DNA of 24,053 nt from the IMG/VR virus record IMGVR_UViG_3300022927_000120, positions 1-24,053 of that record; one strand, written 5' to 3'. Position numbers and translations under genes: made by a program. Positions 1-7,000 of this stretch are shown one piece after another. This DNA is from a virus. Within the stretch, counting starts at the first letter, position 1. The number at the start of each line of letters is the position of its first letter. Below the pieces are notes generated by a model. It saw only the letters and a list, made by a program, of their open reading frames with translations. It searched no databases and had not been told where the DNA came from.

Positions 1-1
1 C

Positions 2-271
2 GTTTATCACAAGACAGTAATTGATATCAATGATCCAATGAAGGATGATTTGCTCGAACTTGAAACAAAAGGTCTTGCACAAATTACACAACTAGATGGT
101 GTCGGCGCAGAAAAGTTTGCAGAACATGCATGGCGCTTTGCTGACAATCTAGTAAAAGAAATGTCACATGGACGCTGTTGGGTCGAGTCTGTAGAATGTT
201 CTGAACACGGCGCGAACAGTGCTATCTTTACTCCCTTTACATGGACTAAAACAAGGTTTATTGATGAGTAA
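2..271 (+). CDS. C-terminal part of a probable 6-pyruvoyl-tetrahydropterin synthase / QueD-like protein (5' end outside window)
   Basis: The reading frame is open from the window edge and ends in TAA at 269-271, so only the last 89 residues are visible. The tail has an amphipathic helix (AEKFAEHAWRFADNLVKEM) followed by a strand with VESVECSEHGANSAIF. This layout matches the end of the QueD/PTPS fold, where a helix precedes a strand carrying the conserved Glu of the active site (here probably the E of SEHGANSA). If correct, the protein makes 6-carboxy-tetrahydropterin from dihydroneopterin triphosphate in the 7-deazaguanine (preQ0/queuosine) pathway, a set of genes often carried by marine T4-like phages. 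The N-terminal zinc-binding histidines lie outside the window, so the family call is tentative. The stop codon overlaps the start of the glycosyltransferase gene, which suggests one operon. Confidence 0.45.
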   Translation, partial: VYHKTVIDINDPMKDDLLELETKGLAQITQLDGVGAEKFAEHAWRFADNLVKEMSHGRCWVESVECSEHGANSAIFTPFTWTKTRFIDE

Positions 272-977
272 TCCAAGATACGTATGTTGTCTAAAATATG
301 GTAAAAAATATTCAGCACAATATGTAAATAATCTTTATAATATGGTTAAACGTAATCTTACAATTAATTATAACTTTGTATGTTTTACAGAAGATTCAAC
401 TGATATTGATCCTAACATAAAAACTATACCTTTACCTGTTAATAAACATGTACAAGGATGGTGGTACAAGCCATTCTTTTTTAATCCTGAATTAGAAGTA
501 CAAGGTACATTATTGTTCTTAGATTTAGATATGATTGTGTTTGACAATATAGATAAACTTTTTACATACAAGCCAGGTGAATTCTGTATTATTAGAGACT
601 TTAACCGTATGCGTATACATGATTATAAAAAATTTAATTCTAGTGTGTTTAGATTAGAAACTGGACAACACACACATGTATATACTGATTTCATAAAAGA
701 TATCAAAACAAATTCAAAACGATGGCATGGTGACCAGGACTGGATGAAACATAAAATCACTTCAGGATACGATTTTTGGCCAGATGAATGGATCAGAAGT
801 TACAAATGGGAAATGCGTGGTAATCCAAGACTTGTCTTAGATAAAACAAACGGTGGCAGAAACTTTCCTAATATAGGAACTCCTAATATTGATCCTGGAA
901 ATAGTATTGCTGTATTTCACGGAGATCCTAATCCTCATAACTGTCACGACCCTTGGGTAAAGGAGAATTGGAAATGA
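264..977 (+). CDS. GT-A-type glycosyltransferase
   Basis: This encodes 237 residues beginning MSNPRYVCCLKYG. The ATG at 264 overlaps the upstream stop and is preferred to an in-frame ATG at 219, because 219 lies deep inside the upstream gene and would add unrelated residues. Residues 82-92 (TLLFLDLDMIV) form the hydrophobic strand with a DxD motif (D87-D89) that binds the metal and nucleotide sugar in GT-A enzymes. A WWYKP segment at about 66-70, HGDQDW at 155-160 and a terminal FHGDPNPH fit small glycosyltransferases in which a late histidine helps coordinate the metal. There is no signal peptide or membrane segment, so it should act in the cytoplasm of the infected cell. The acceptor (modified phage DNA, virion protein or host surface glycan) cannot be read from the sequence. 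The gene is distinctly AT-rich compared with the flanking QueD-like and uvsE genes. Confidence 0.7.
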   Translation: MSNPRYVCCLKYGKKYSAQYVNNLYNMVKRNLTINYNFVCFTEDSTDIDPNIKTIPLPVNKHVQGWWYKPFFFNPELEVQGTLLFLDLDMIVFDNIDKLFTYKPGEFCIIRDFNRMRIHDYKKFNSSVFRLETGQHTHVYTDFIKDIKTNSKRWHGDQDWMKHKITSGYDFWPDEWIRSYKWEMRGNPRLVLDKTNGGRNFPNIGTPNIDPGNSIAVFHGDPNPHNCHDPWVKENWK

Positions 978-1186
978 CAACTAATATATTCATAGTACAA
1001 CTAATCCCTATACAATCTGAAACACCGCACAAACTTGTAGGTGTTTACAGTACACGAGAACTAGCAGATACAGCAGCCGAAGAAGCAATGGAATTTTATG
1101 ATACAGATAGAATGCAATCGACTATTACAATTTTACCACTAGATGATATAATTAACGGAGTGCATAAAAGTGAGTTTGTTGAATAG
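974..1186 (+). CDS. Small conserved-type phage protein of unknown function (70 aa)
   Basis: The start is the ATG at 974, which overlaps the glycosyltransferase stop as ATGA and has AGGAG at 961-965 eight bases upstream. The in-frame ATG at 953 lacks this spacing. The 70-residue product begins MTTNIFIVQLIPIQ and reads as a strand, a turn (GVYSTRELADTAAEEAMEFY helix) and a second strand, a small alpha/beta pattern. It is soluble and mildly acidic, without cysteine pairs or membrane segments. I do not recognise the family. The 56-residue protein at 1304 has a similar plan (strand, an alanine-rich helix, strand), so the two may be distantly related. Confidence 0.65.
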   Translation: MTTNIFIVQLIPIQSETPHKLVGVYSTRELADTAAEEAMEFYDTDRMQSTITILPLDDIINGVHKSEFVE

Positions 1187-1307
1187 TATAAAAGATTTCA
1201 TTTGGTGGTATAAACACTTGACATCCCAAGGTTATGGCTATATTATAAGTGTTGACTATGCTTTTTATAATTGTAGAAACTATGACAGGACAGGCAAAAA
1301 TAGATGA
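1170..1307 (+). CDS. Very small ORF with GTG start (45 aa), unknown
   Basis: This frame opens with GTG at 1170, with GGAG at 1157-1160 nine bases before it inside the preceding gene, and ends in TGA at 1305-1307. The stop overlaps the ATG of the next gene as ATGA, the arrangement used by the true genes around it, which is the best argument that it is translated. The product is basic and aromatic (IWWYKHLTSQGYGY, then AFYNCRNYDR). No domain is recognisable. A strong sigma70-like promoter at 1218-1246 lies inside this frame, so the stretch may also act simply as the promoter region for the next two genes. Confidence 0.4.
   Translation: MSLLNSIKDFIWWYKHLTSQGYGYIISVDYAFYNCRNYDRTGKNR
1218..1246 (+). 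promoter_or_regulatory. Consensus sigma70-type (early) promoter
   Basis: A perfect -35 box TTGACA at 1218-1223 is separated by exactly 17 bases from TATTAT at 1241-1246. Transcription would begin near 1253 and read into the 56-residue gene at 1304 and uvsE at 1467. The position, with genes of DNA repair type downstream, fits early expression by host RNA polymerase. Confidence 0.65.
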
Positions 1308-1474
1308 CTAGAACATTTCAAGTATATGCTAACCTTACTTTTTTAGGTTACGAGTATGCAGACTCCGCAGAAACTGCAATTTCTAAAACTAAAATGAAAT
1401 ATGGTCCAGCAGCAAATTGGAACTGTGCTGACTACACTGTAAAGTTAATCGAATGGGAAGAACTTAATGATTAA
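1304..1474 (+). CDS. Small unknown protein (56 aa)
   Basis: The frame runs from ATG at 1304 (ATGA overlap with the preceding small ORF) to TAA at 1472-1474, overlapping the uvsE start at 1467. The product, MTRTFQVYANLTFLGYEYA onward, has a strand, an alanine-rich helix (ADSAETAISKTKMKYG) and a final strand (DYTVKLIEWEE). It is soluble with a single cysteine. The compact strand-helix-strand design resembles small phage proteins of unknown role, including the one at 974-1186. Its place directly before uvsE under the promoter at 1218 implies early co-expression with the repair enzyme. No function can be assigned. Confidence 0.6.
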   Translation: MTRTFQVYANLTFLGYEYADSAETAISKTKMKYGPAANWNCADYTVKLIEWEELND

Positions 1475-2558
1475 GCGTATCGGATTTGCTTGCAAATACA
1501 TGCACCCTAATCAAAGTGCTAAGAAACAAATTTTAGAGGACCTACAACGTCCGCTAAATACTCGAAGCACAACAGTTCAATGGCTTAACCGTCAAACTAA
1601 GACTGTTGCTGAAGAACGCTTGTGGGACATTATGGTCCATAACATTGCGTCATACAAAAGGTTGATTCAGTATGTTGGATCTCTTGAACCAGGTCTTCGT
1701 ATGGTCCGATTGGGTAGCGATGTGCTTCCTGTTTATACCCAGCGTGACTGGAGCTATTTTTGGCAGCGCCCTGATGTGGTGGCATACTGCGAAAGAGAAT
1801 TCGCAAAAGTTGGAGACGAAGCAAGAAGACTCGATGTTCGACTCTCCATGCACCCAGGCCAATTTACAGTCCTTGCTTCAGATAGTGAAGAAATCGTAGA
1901 GCGGTCAATTGAGGAATTTGAGTATCATATCAATGTTGCACGGTACATGGGCTACGGTAAACAGTTCCAAGACTTCAAGTGCAACGTCCACATCTCCGGT
2001 AGAAAAGGTCCAGCCGGTATCCAAGCTGCGCTTAAACGACTCACCCCCGAAGCCCGTAATTGTATCACTATCGAGAACGACGAAAACAAATGGGGAATCG
2101 ATGCATCCTTGTGTTTGGAGAAAGATGTGGCGTTGGTTCTAGACATTCATCACCACTGGTGTAATAGTGGAGGCGAATATATTGAACCAACAGATGATAG
2201 ATTTAAGAGAATCATTAACAGTTGGCGTGGCGTGCGTCCTGCAATACATTACAGTGTAAGCCGTGAAGACTGTCTTGTTGATCAACGTCCAGACACAAAG
2301 CCTGACTTTCAAGCATTGCTAGAGCAAGGCTACAAGAAAGCAAAGATGCGAGCACACAGTGACTACATGTGGAATACTGCGGTTAATGATTGGGCATTAA
2401 GCTTTTTACCCTATACTGACATTATGGTAGAATCCAAATGTAAGAACTTAGCAAGCATTGGCCTTTATAAATACAATGAAGGAAAAGATAATGAGCAATT
2501 ACTTGAGCAGCATGTACGGTCGGAAGAGCAAGACACTAGAGACACCGTCCTCGGATAA
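1467..2558 (+). CDS. uvsE: UV damage endonuclease (UvsE/UvdE family)
   Basis: This 363-residue protein belongs to the UV damage endonuclease family, TIM-barrel metal enzymes that nick DNA 5' to cyclobutane dimers, 6-4 photoproducts and other distortions, starting a photolyase-independent repair route. Family signatures are present in order: GFACKYM at 6-12, MVRLGSDVLP at 79-88, the HPGQ box at 129-132, NVHISG at 173-178, TIENDE at 201-206, DIHHHW at 226-231 and HYSV at 261-264. These motifs supply the metal-binding His, Glu and Asp residues. Length is close to the bacterial norm. The start overlaps the preceding stop. The gene is richer in G+C than the virion genes (33 of 60 bases in 1981-2040 against 15 of 60 in 15301-15360), suggesting more recent acquisition. 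A late promoter for the next gene is embedded in its 3' end. The role is presumably repair of sunlight damage in a surface-water phage. Confidence 0.9.
   Translation: MIKRIGFACKYMHPNQSAKKQILEDLQRPLNTRSTTVQWLNRQTKTVAEERLWDIMVHNIASYKRLIQYVGSLEPGLRMVRLGSDVLPVYTQRDWSYFWQRPDVVAYCEREFAKVGDEARRLDVRLSMHPGQFTVLASDSEEIVERSIEEFEYHINVARYMGYGKQFQDFKCNVHISGRKGPAGIQAALKRLTPEARNCITIENDENKWGIDASLCLEKDVALVLDIHHHWCNSGGEYIEPTDDRFKRIINSWRGVRPAIHYSVSREDCLVDQRPDTKPDFQALLEQGYKKAKMRAHSDYMWNTAVNDWALSFLPYTDIMVESKCKNLASIGLYKYNEGKDNEQLLEQHVRSEEQDTRDTVLG
2466..2473 (+). promoter_or_regulatory. T4-type late promoter box TATAAATA (inside uvsE)
   Basis: An exact match to the T4 late consensus TATAAATA lies 17 bases before the ATG at 2491, with an AAGGA ribosome site between. 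It lies in uvsE codons but in the arrangement seen at 3652, 12541 and 18054. It should switch the downstream gene to late, gp55-type sigma control, separately from early uvsE. Confidence 0.6.
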
Positions 2559-2781
2559 AAACCCAAACAGAGTTACTGGCGGCCTTAGAGCGCAGGGCGC
2601 TGATTCTTATAAAATTATTGCAGAAGATGGATCCACACAAGAGATACCAACACAAGCATATGTGCGTAGCCTTGAGGATCAACAGAAAAAAATGCGAGCA
2701 GCCATTAACGTATTAGAACGTAAGACTACTCGCCAAGAGTCAGAACTGACTACTATTAGAAACTTAATTAAGCGGACCTAA
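2491..2781 (+). CDS. Late-expressed small phage protein with C-terminal coiled coil (96 aa)
   Basis: The start is ATG 2491, preceded by AAGGA and the late box at 2466. An in-frame ATG at 2458 lies upstream of that box and is rejected. The 96-residue product overlaps the last 68 bases of uvsE in another frame. The first 40 residues are polar and probably flexible (SSMYGRKSKTLETPSSDKN). A short beta segment follows (SYKIIAEDGSTQEIPTQAYV), then a charged heptad-like helix to the end (about residues 58-95), probably a coiled coil. Late promoter control suggests a virion or assembly role. I recognise the general type from T4-like marine phages but know no function. It ends tail-to-tail with the minus-strand gene, overlapping by 14 bases. 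Confidence 0.7.
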   Translation: MSNYLSSMYGRKSKTLETPSSDKNPNRVTGGLRAQGADSYKIIAEDGSTQEIPTQAYVRSLEDQQKKMRAAINVLERKTTRQESELTTIRNLIKRT

Positions 2782-3115
2782 TTGCCTTAATAACAGCATC
2801 TTTGTTCATACTGGCATTGGCTTTAACACCCTTTTCCTTAGCAAGGGCTAGAAGATCACGTTTATTCATTACGTCTAAACCGTCATCTTTCTTTGCTGCT
2901 TTTTTAGCCGCTGGTTTTTTAACTGCTGCCGCTGGTTTCTTTTCAGCCTTAGGCTTTGCTTCTGCTTTTGCCTTTGGTGCTGCTTTTTTAGCCGCTGGTT
3001 TCTTTTCAGCCTTAGGCTTTGGTGCTGGTGCTGGTGCTGGTGTCGGAACCGGCATTGGTTCGCTTGGTGCATCAGCTGGTGTAATGCCTAGTAGTTTTCC
3101 CAACCATGTTAACAT
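2768..3115 (-). CDS. Lys/Ala/Pro-rich histone-H1-like protein with C-terminal Rho-N/SAP-like helix pair
   Basis: The minus frame is chosen because AAAGGAG precedes its ATG at the usual spacing and its composition is coherent, whereas the opposite plus frame is a hydrophobic low-complexity shadow. The 115-residue protein has three parts: a hydrophobic N-terminus (MLTWLGKLLGI), a PAPAPAP hinge with long K/A/P repeats (about 33-76) like the tails of histone H1 and bacterial H1-like proteins, and a C-terminal segment (about 77-115: MNKRDLLALAKEKGVKANASMNKDAVIKAI). The last part resembles the Rho N-terminal/SAP/HeH helix-turn-helix that binds nucleic acid. The likely role is nucleic-acid binding, for example packaging, condensation or membrane tethering of DNA. 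This is inference from composition. It is one of only two minus-strand genes here. Confidence 0.75.
   Translation of the reverse strand: MLTWLGKLLGITPADAPSEPMPVPTPAPAPAPKPKAEKKPAAKKAAPKAKAEAKPKAEKKPAAAVKKPAAKKAAKKDDGLDVMNKRDLLALAKEKGVKANASMNKDAVIKAIRSA
2895..3021. repeat. Internal direct repeats coding the Lys/Ala/Pro tail
   Basis: A 31-base unit is repeated exactly at 2928-2958 and 2991-3021. An overlapping 23-base unit is repeated exactly at 2895-2917 and 2979-3001. The exactness exceeds what the repeated amino acids require, implying recent duplication and a tail whose length can change by recombination or slippage. Confidence 0.75.
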
Positions 3116-3140
3116 TTTCTTTACTCCTTTGAGAAATTGT

Positions 3141-3148
3141 ATTAAATA
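3141..3148 (+). promoter_or_regulatory. Possible late promoter box ATTAAATA in divergent intergenic region
   Basis: The 57-base gap between divergent genes (3116-3172) holds ribosome sites for both: AAAGGAG on minus near 3122-3128 and AGGAG on plus at 3160-3164. ATTAAATA differs from TATAAATA at the first two bases and lies 24 bases before ATG 3173. A minus-strand promoter must also lie here or be read from the complement, but I see no good box for it. Confidence 0.3.
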
Positions 3149-3172
3149 TAGTTAGCCATAGGAGAACCTAAA

Positions 3173-3334
3173 ATGATAAAGAAATGGATTAAAGATAGAT
3201 TAGAAGAACGTTCTAGCATCGATGGTGCTTTAATGATTGCAGCAGGTGCTTGTATAATTATATTTTCACCTTTTGCAAAATTAATTGCATACGCTGCAAT
3301 TGTATACGGTGCTTATACAATATACCGCAACTAA
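3173..3334 (+). CDS. Small membrane protein conserved in T4-like marine phages (53 aa)
   Basis: The frame starts at ATG 3173 with AGGAG at 3160-3164 and ends in TAA at 3332-3334. The product begins MIKKWIKDRLEERSSIDGAL, a positively charged amphipathic helix, followed by hydrophobic stretches (about 19-32 and 36-48), enough for one long or two short membrane segments, ending in YRN. Cyanophages and relatives carry a very similar short protein (charged KKWIKDRLEERSS head and hydrophobic tail); I say this from memory of the family, not a search. The function is unknown. An inner-membrane role during lysis or assembly is possible. The stop overlaps the end of the minus-strand zinc-binding gene by four bases. 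Confidence 0.7.
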   Translation: MIKKWIKDRLEERSSIDGALMIAAGACIIIFSPFAKLIAYAAIVYGAYTIYRN

Positions 3335-3618
3335 AATCTACCTATTGGCAAGTCTGAACTAGCACTCATGTTCCAGACTTGCTTTTTTTCTACACCCTTT
3401 TTTTGTGCAAACTTTTTACTATCACAGTTAATGCACACGTGGAAGTAGTTATTACTAAGTCTTTTAGGGTCCATTGTTCCTCGTTCCCTAGTAAATTCTA
3501 CAGCACAATTATCACATCTTAATAAAATCAGCGTCTTATGGCGGTAGTATGTGTGTTCTATACCGCTTTTACTTTTACGAACATGAGTAGTTTTTTTCTG
3601 TGTCTCACCTAAATACAT
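3331..3618 (-). CDS. Small four-cysteine zinc-binding protein, unknown role
   Basis: On the minus strand this encodes 95 residues from the ATG at 3618 (MYLGETQKKTTHVRKSKSG) to a TAG at 3333-3331. Two CxxC knuckles (C35/C38 and C62/C65, 23 residues apart) should bind one zinc ion. The N-terminus is rich in Lys, Arg and His, which fits nucleic-acid contact. An in-frame ATG at 3654 would add 12 residues, but a minus-strand TATAAT (3642-3637) lies between the two ATGs, so 3618 is preferred. Neither start has a clear ribosome site. No known endonuclease catalytic motif (HNH or GIY-YIG) is seen, although zinc knuckles of this type occur in phage endonucleases and transcription factors. The plus strand here has no competing reading frame. 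Confidence 0.55.
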   Translation of the reverse strand: MYLGETQKKTTHVRKSKSGIEHTYYRHKTLILLRCDNCAVEFTRERGTMDPKRLSNNYFHVCINCDSKKFAQKKGVEKKQVWNMSASSDLPIGRF

Positions 3619-3651
3619 AAGTATATTTACATTAAGATTATAAAAAATAGC

Positions 3652-3659
3652 CATAAATA
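3652..3659 (+). promoter_or_regulatory. T4-type late promoter box CATAAATA
   Basis: CATAAATA lies 16 bases before ATG 3676, with GAGGA (3664-3668) between as ribosome site. A second related box, CTAAATA at 3609-3615, lies further upstream inside the minus gene. Transcription would cover the Fe-S carrier gene and, with only 20 bases between, the giant virion gene at 4056. Confidence 0.6.
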
Positions 3660-3675
3660 ATAGTGAGGAATAGCA

Positions 3676-4035
3676 ATGTCAATATGTACACTAACACCAT
3701 CTGCACAAGCACAAATTGAAAAATTATGTGACGAAAACGATTGTTACGGAATAAGCCTTAACATCAAAGGCGGAGGATGCGCAGGGTTTGAATACGAATG
3801 GGGCACTGTCAAATTACCATCTGATATGGACGAAGACGACGAAGTTATAAAAACTGAAAATAATTATAGTTTTATCATTGGAGTCGATAGTATGATGTTT
3901 TTGATAGGTACTGAAGTAGACTATGTAACTAGTCTAGTAGGATCTAACTTTGAAATTAACAATCCTAACGCTCAATCATCGTGTGGATGCGGCGTAAGTG
4001 TAAATTTTGACTTGGAGAATATACCGCAACTGTAA
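3676..4035 (+). CDS. iscA: A-type iron-sulfur cluster carrier (IscA/SufA/ErpA family)
   Basis: This 119-residue protein has the full HesB/IscA fold signature. It opens with a TPSAQAQIEKL helix. C35 sits in GGGCAGFEYEW, and C103 and C105 sit in the C-terminal CGCG motif. These three cysteines bind iron or a [2Fe-2S]/[4Fe-4S] cluster that family members pass to target enzymes. Length is normal for the family, and the middle (SDMDEDDEVIKTENNYSFIIGVDSMMFLIG) holds the expected strands. The late promoter at 3652 and the position 20 bases before the giant tail gene are notable: a metabolic carrier is expressed with virion genes. It may support host Fe-S enzymes late in infection, or load a cluster or iron into a phage enzyme or tail protein. 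The role is inference; the family assignment is firm. Confidence 0.88.
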   Translation: MSICTLTPSAQAQIEKLCDENDCYGISLNIKGGGCAGFEYEWGTVKLPSDMDEDDEVIKTENNYSFIIGVDSMMFLIGTEVDYVTSLVGSNFEINNPNAQSSCGCGVSVNFDLENIPQL

Positions 4036-4055
4036 AAAATTAAAGGGGGCACATT

Positions 4056-7000
4056 ATGGCCAAGCAACAGGTAGATATTGGTACCGAGGGTAATGACGGT
4101 ACTGGTGATAGTATACGTGAAAGTTTTAAGAAGGTAAATGAAAATTTTGAGGAACTGTATGCCGTATTTGGCATCGGGGGGCAAATTGGATTTGTGGATC
4201 TTACAGATACACCTAACACATTACTAGGTAATGAAACTAAGATTCCGGTAGTCAATCCAGCAGGTAATGCTATAGAACTTAGAAGTTTAACTAGTAATGG
4301 CTCAGTAGCATTTAGTTTTGATCAAGATGGTGAAGTAGTAATTAGTGTTGCAAGTTCTAATGTTGAGTTAGACACAAGTCCTACACTAGGTGGCCCGTTA
4401 GACGGCGGCGGTTTTGCTATAGGAAACATAGACGTATCAGAAGATGCAGTAACACTTCTTAATGGTATTCATGGCGCTAATTTTACAATTGACGACTTGG
4501 CGATTAATAAACGTTATGCGGATGCTACTTACGAACCTAAACTTACTATAGGTGGTTTAAGACTTGCAGACGAACCTACAACAGTTTCGCAATATACAAT
4601 AGCAGTTGATACAATAACAGTAGGTGCTGGTGACTTACGCGGTGACTTAACTGTTACAGCACACGGATTAGCAGATAACTATACAGGATCAGGCTGGGTA
4701 TTCTCTAGTACTGGTGATATGCCAACATTTCTAAATTCTACAACAGGCGCCGGTGGTACCCTTACACAGGGCGCAGTTTATTTTATTGGAGTTAAGGATG
4801 AAAACACACTTACAGTTCATCCTACACAAAATGATGCACAAACAGGCGGCACTAGATATATTCTTACTACAGGCACTGGCACATTAACTCTTGTAGACCA
4901 AGACTATGATGCAACCTTACCAGGTAACTGGTTAAAGAGTGTTGCTATTCCAAGAAAGTCAGCAGTACGTAGACAAGGTGATTCGATGGACGGAGCATTA
5001 TTCCTTTCTGACCATCCTGGATCATTCAAAGGTGTAGGTATTCCTAACGGACAAGATGACCTACAAGCAGCAACAAAATTATACGTAGATCAACTATCAG
5101 GCGAAAGCCAAGTTAACATTTATGTTAGTGAGCAAGGCGACGATTTACAAAAAAACACACCAAACGGCAAAGAAGGATCTAGTTTACAACTAGCCTTTAG
5201 ATCTGTCAATGCAGCATGTAGAAAAGCTGAGGAAATTATGATTGCTGCTCCTAGAGAGCCGGGTCCGTATATGCAAACTATTACATATAATAATTTTGAA
5301 AATGCCGCAACTGTTCTAAACGCAGGTATGCAATCACCGGTAGCAGATAGAGCTGATGCAAGAGTATTACTAGAAAAGAATAAACTATTTTTACAAAAAG
5401 AAGTTATAGCGTATACTGATGCACAGTTTCCTGCATTTAATTATGATAGAGCAAGATGTGAACTTGACGTTGGTTTAATACTAGATAGTATTGGGCTAGA
5501 TATTCTAAGAGGTAATACTGCTAACTTCCTTTCAAGACAAGCAGGACTTAGATATTATAGCACGTCTAGTGGTAAGAGAGCGGTAGGTGAACAGTTGATT
5601 CAAACTGTAGCAGCAATGCAATACCTAAAACAACTTGTTACACAATATATTGTTAATAATGTAGCAGTTCCGCTTCCAACACAAAGTCGTGTTGACCAAG
5701 TTATAGACACAAATTACGAACCTGATAACCTTGCTGTAGCAGCAATTTCTGATAAATTTGATGTTATACTTGCTATTGTACAGAATGGTGTTTTTTCTGC
5801 TCCTCAAATAATTGACGGTTCTACAGATTATAAAATTAACATTGATCAAGGTACATCGTCAAGAGTTGATCAGGCAGATCCTACTAATACAGATATCATT
5901 CCAGGTAAACTTATTAGAGGTAAAACAAGTGGTGCTCTAGGACGTATTATTGATTATGTAAGAGAAGAAGATGCTGGAAACAGTGACCCGTTTGATTTTG
6001 CTCTAGTTGAATTATATGAACCAATTGACTTTTTACCTGATGAAGAATTAGAATACGGTAACCAAGTGCAAGAGAAGCAAATATCGATTATAATCGAATC
6101 AGGAATTTATGACGAAGACTATCCAATAAGAGTTCCGCCGAATGTATCTATTGTAGGTAATGAATTTAGAAGAAGTATTATACGTCCTAAAGATAGAGTA
6201 TCACAATCACCACTTGCAGATTTATTCTATTATAGAGATAATGAATTTGATGGATTAGTTATAGGTATATCTAACATAGGTACTATAGGTACATTTGTTA
6301 ATGATGGCGCAGATGCTAGTAGAACTCCAGGTACATATACAGTTGATTCTACTTTATATACAACCTTAGGATATGGCGCAGATGCGATCTTTACAGTAGT
6401 TGTCGCACCAGACGGTGCAGCAACAGTTACAGTTACAGACTCTGGAAAGAACTGGAGAGTGGGAGATACAATTAGTATACCTGATTCTGCACTAGGCGGT
6501 GGCGGCGGCGCTTTGTTATCGTTTAATGTTGCTACTGTTGATAACGGCGTTCCGTATGTAAATCCTTTAACTGGTAACACTGACGGATATTTTGGTAGAC
6601 ACTATTTAAGAAATCCAGCAGCAACTAAAAATGTAGGACCAGGTTTTACAAATATAGGTAACTGGAATACATATGCTACTGTGTTTACAGATAATAAAGA
6701 ATTTATAAAAGAACAAGTTGATGCATATTTACAAGATCAACATTTTACAGCAGTAAATGGTAATTATGTAAGAGCTGATTTTAAATCCTTAATTGGTAAT
6801 ATGGTAGATTTAATTGCACAAGATCTTGTAAGAGGCGGATTAGAATTTACACTAGAAGCACAAGGTTTACTATTTGAAAATTCTACAACTTATACAGGTA
6901 TAGAAACTGAAATTTCTGACGCATTAGATCATATTCCTACAATGTTTGACAATATATGGATTGGACAAAATCCAACAGAATTGTATGACAGTGCAAGGAT

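Noticed and set aside
219-263. Longer N-terminus for the glycosyltransferase from ATG 219
   Set aside because: It lies inside the upstream gene. ATG 264 overlaps the upstream stop, as in neighbouring genes, and starts the conserved-looking strand.
2458-2490. Longer N-terminus for the 96-aa gene from ATG 2458
   Set aside because: It would start upstream of the late promoter box and lacks the AAGGA site that serves ATG 2491.
2802-3155. Plus-strand frame opposite the Lys-rich gene (Phe/Ala/Gly-rich, 117 aa)
   Set aside because: It is a low-complexity complement of the minus gene and has no ribosome site, while the minus frame has AAAGGAG and a coherent composition.
6230-6580. Minus-strand open frames within the giant fibre gene (for example 6230-6580, 9338-9625, 12251-12517)
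   Set aside because: They are complements of repetitive Thr/Val/Gly coding sequence, without ribosome sites or family features.
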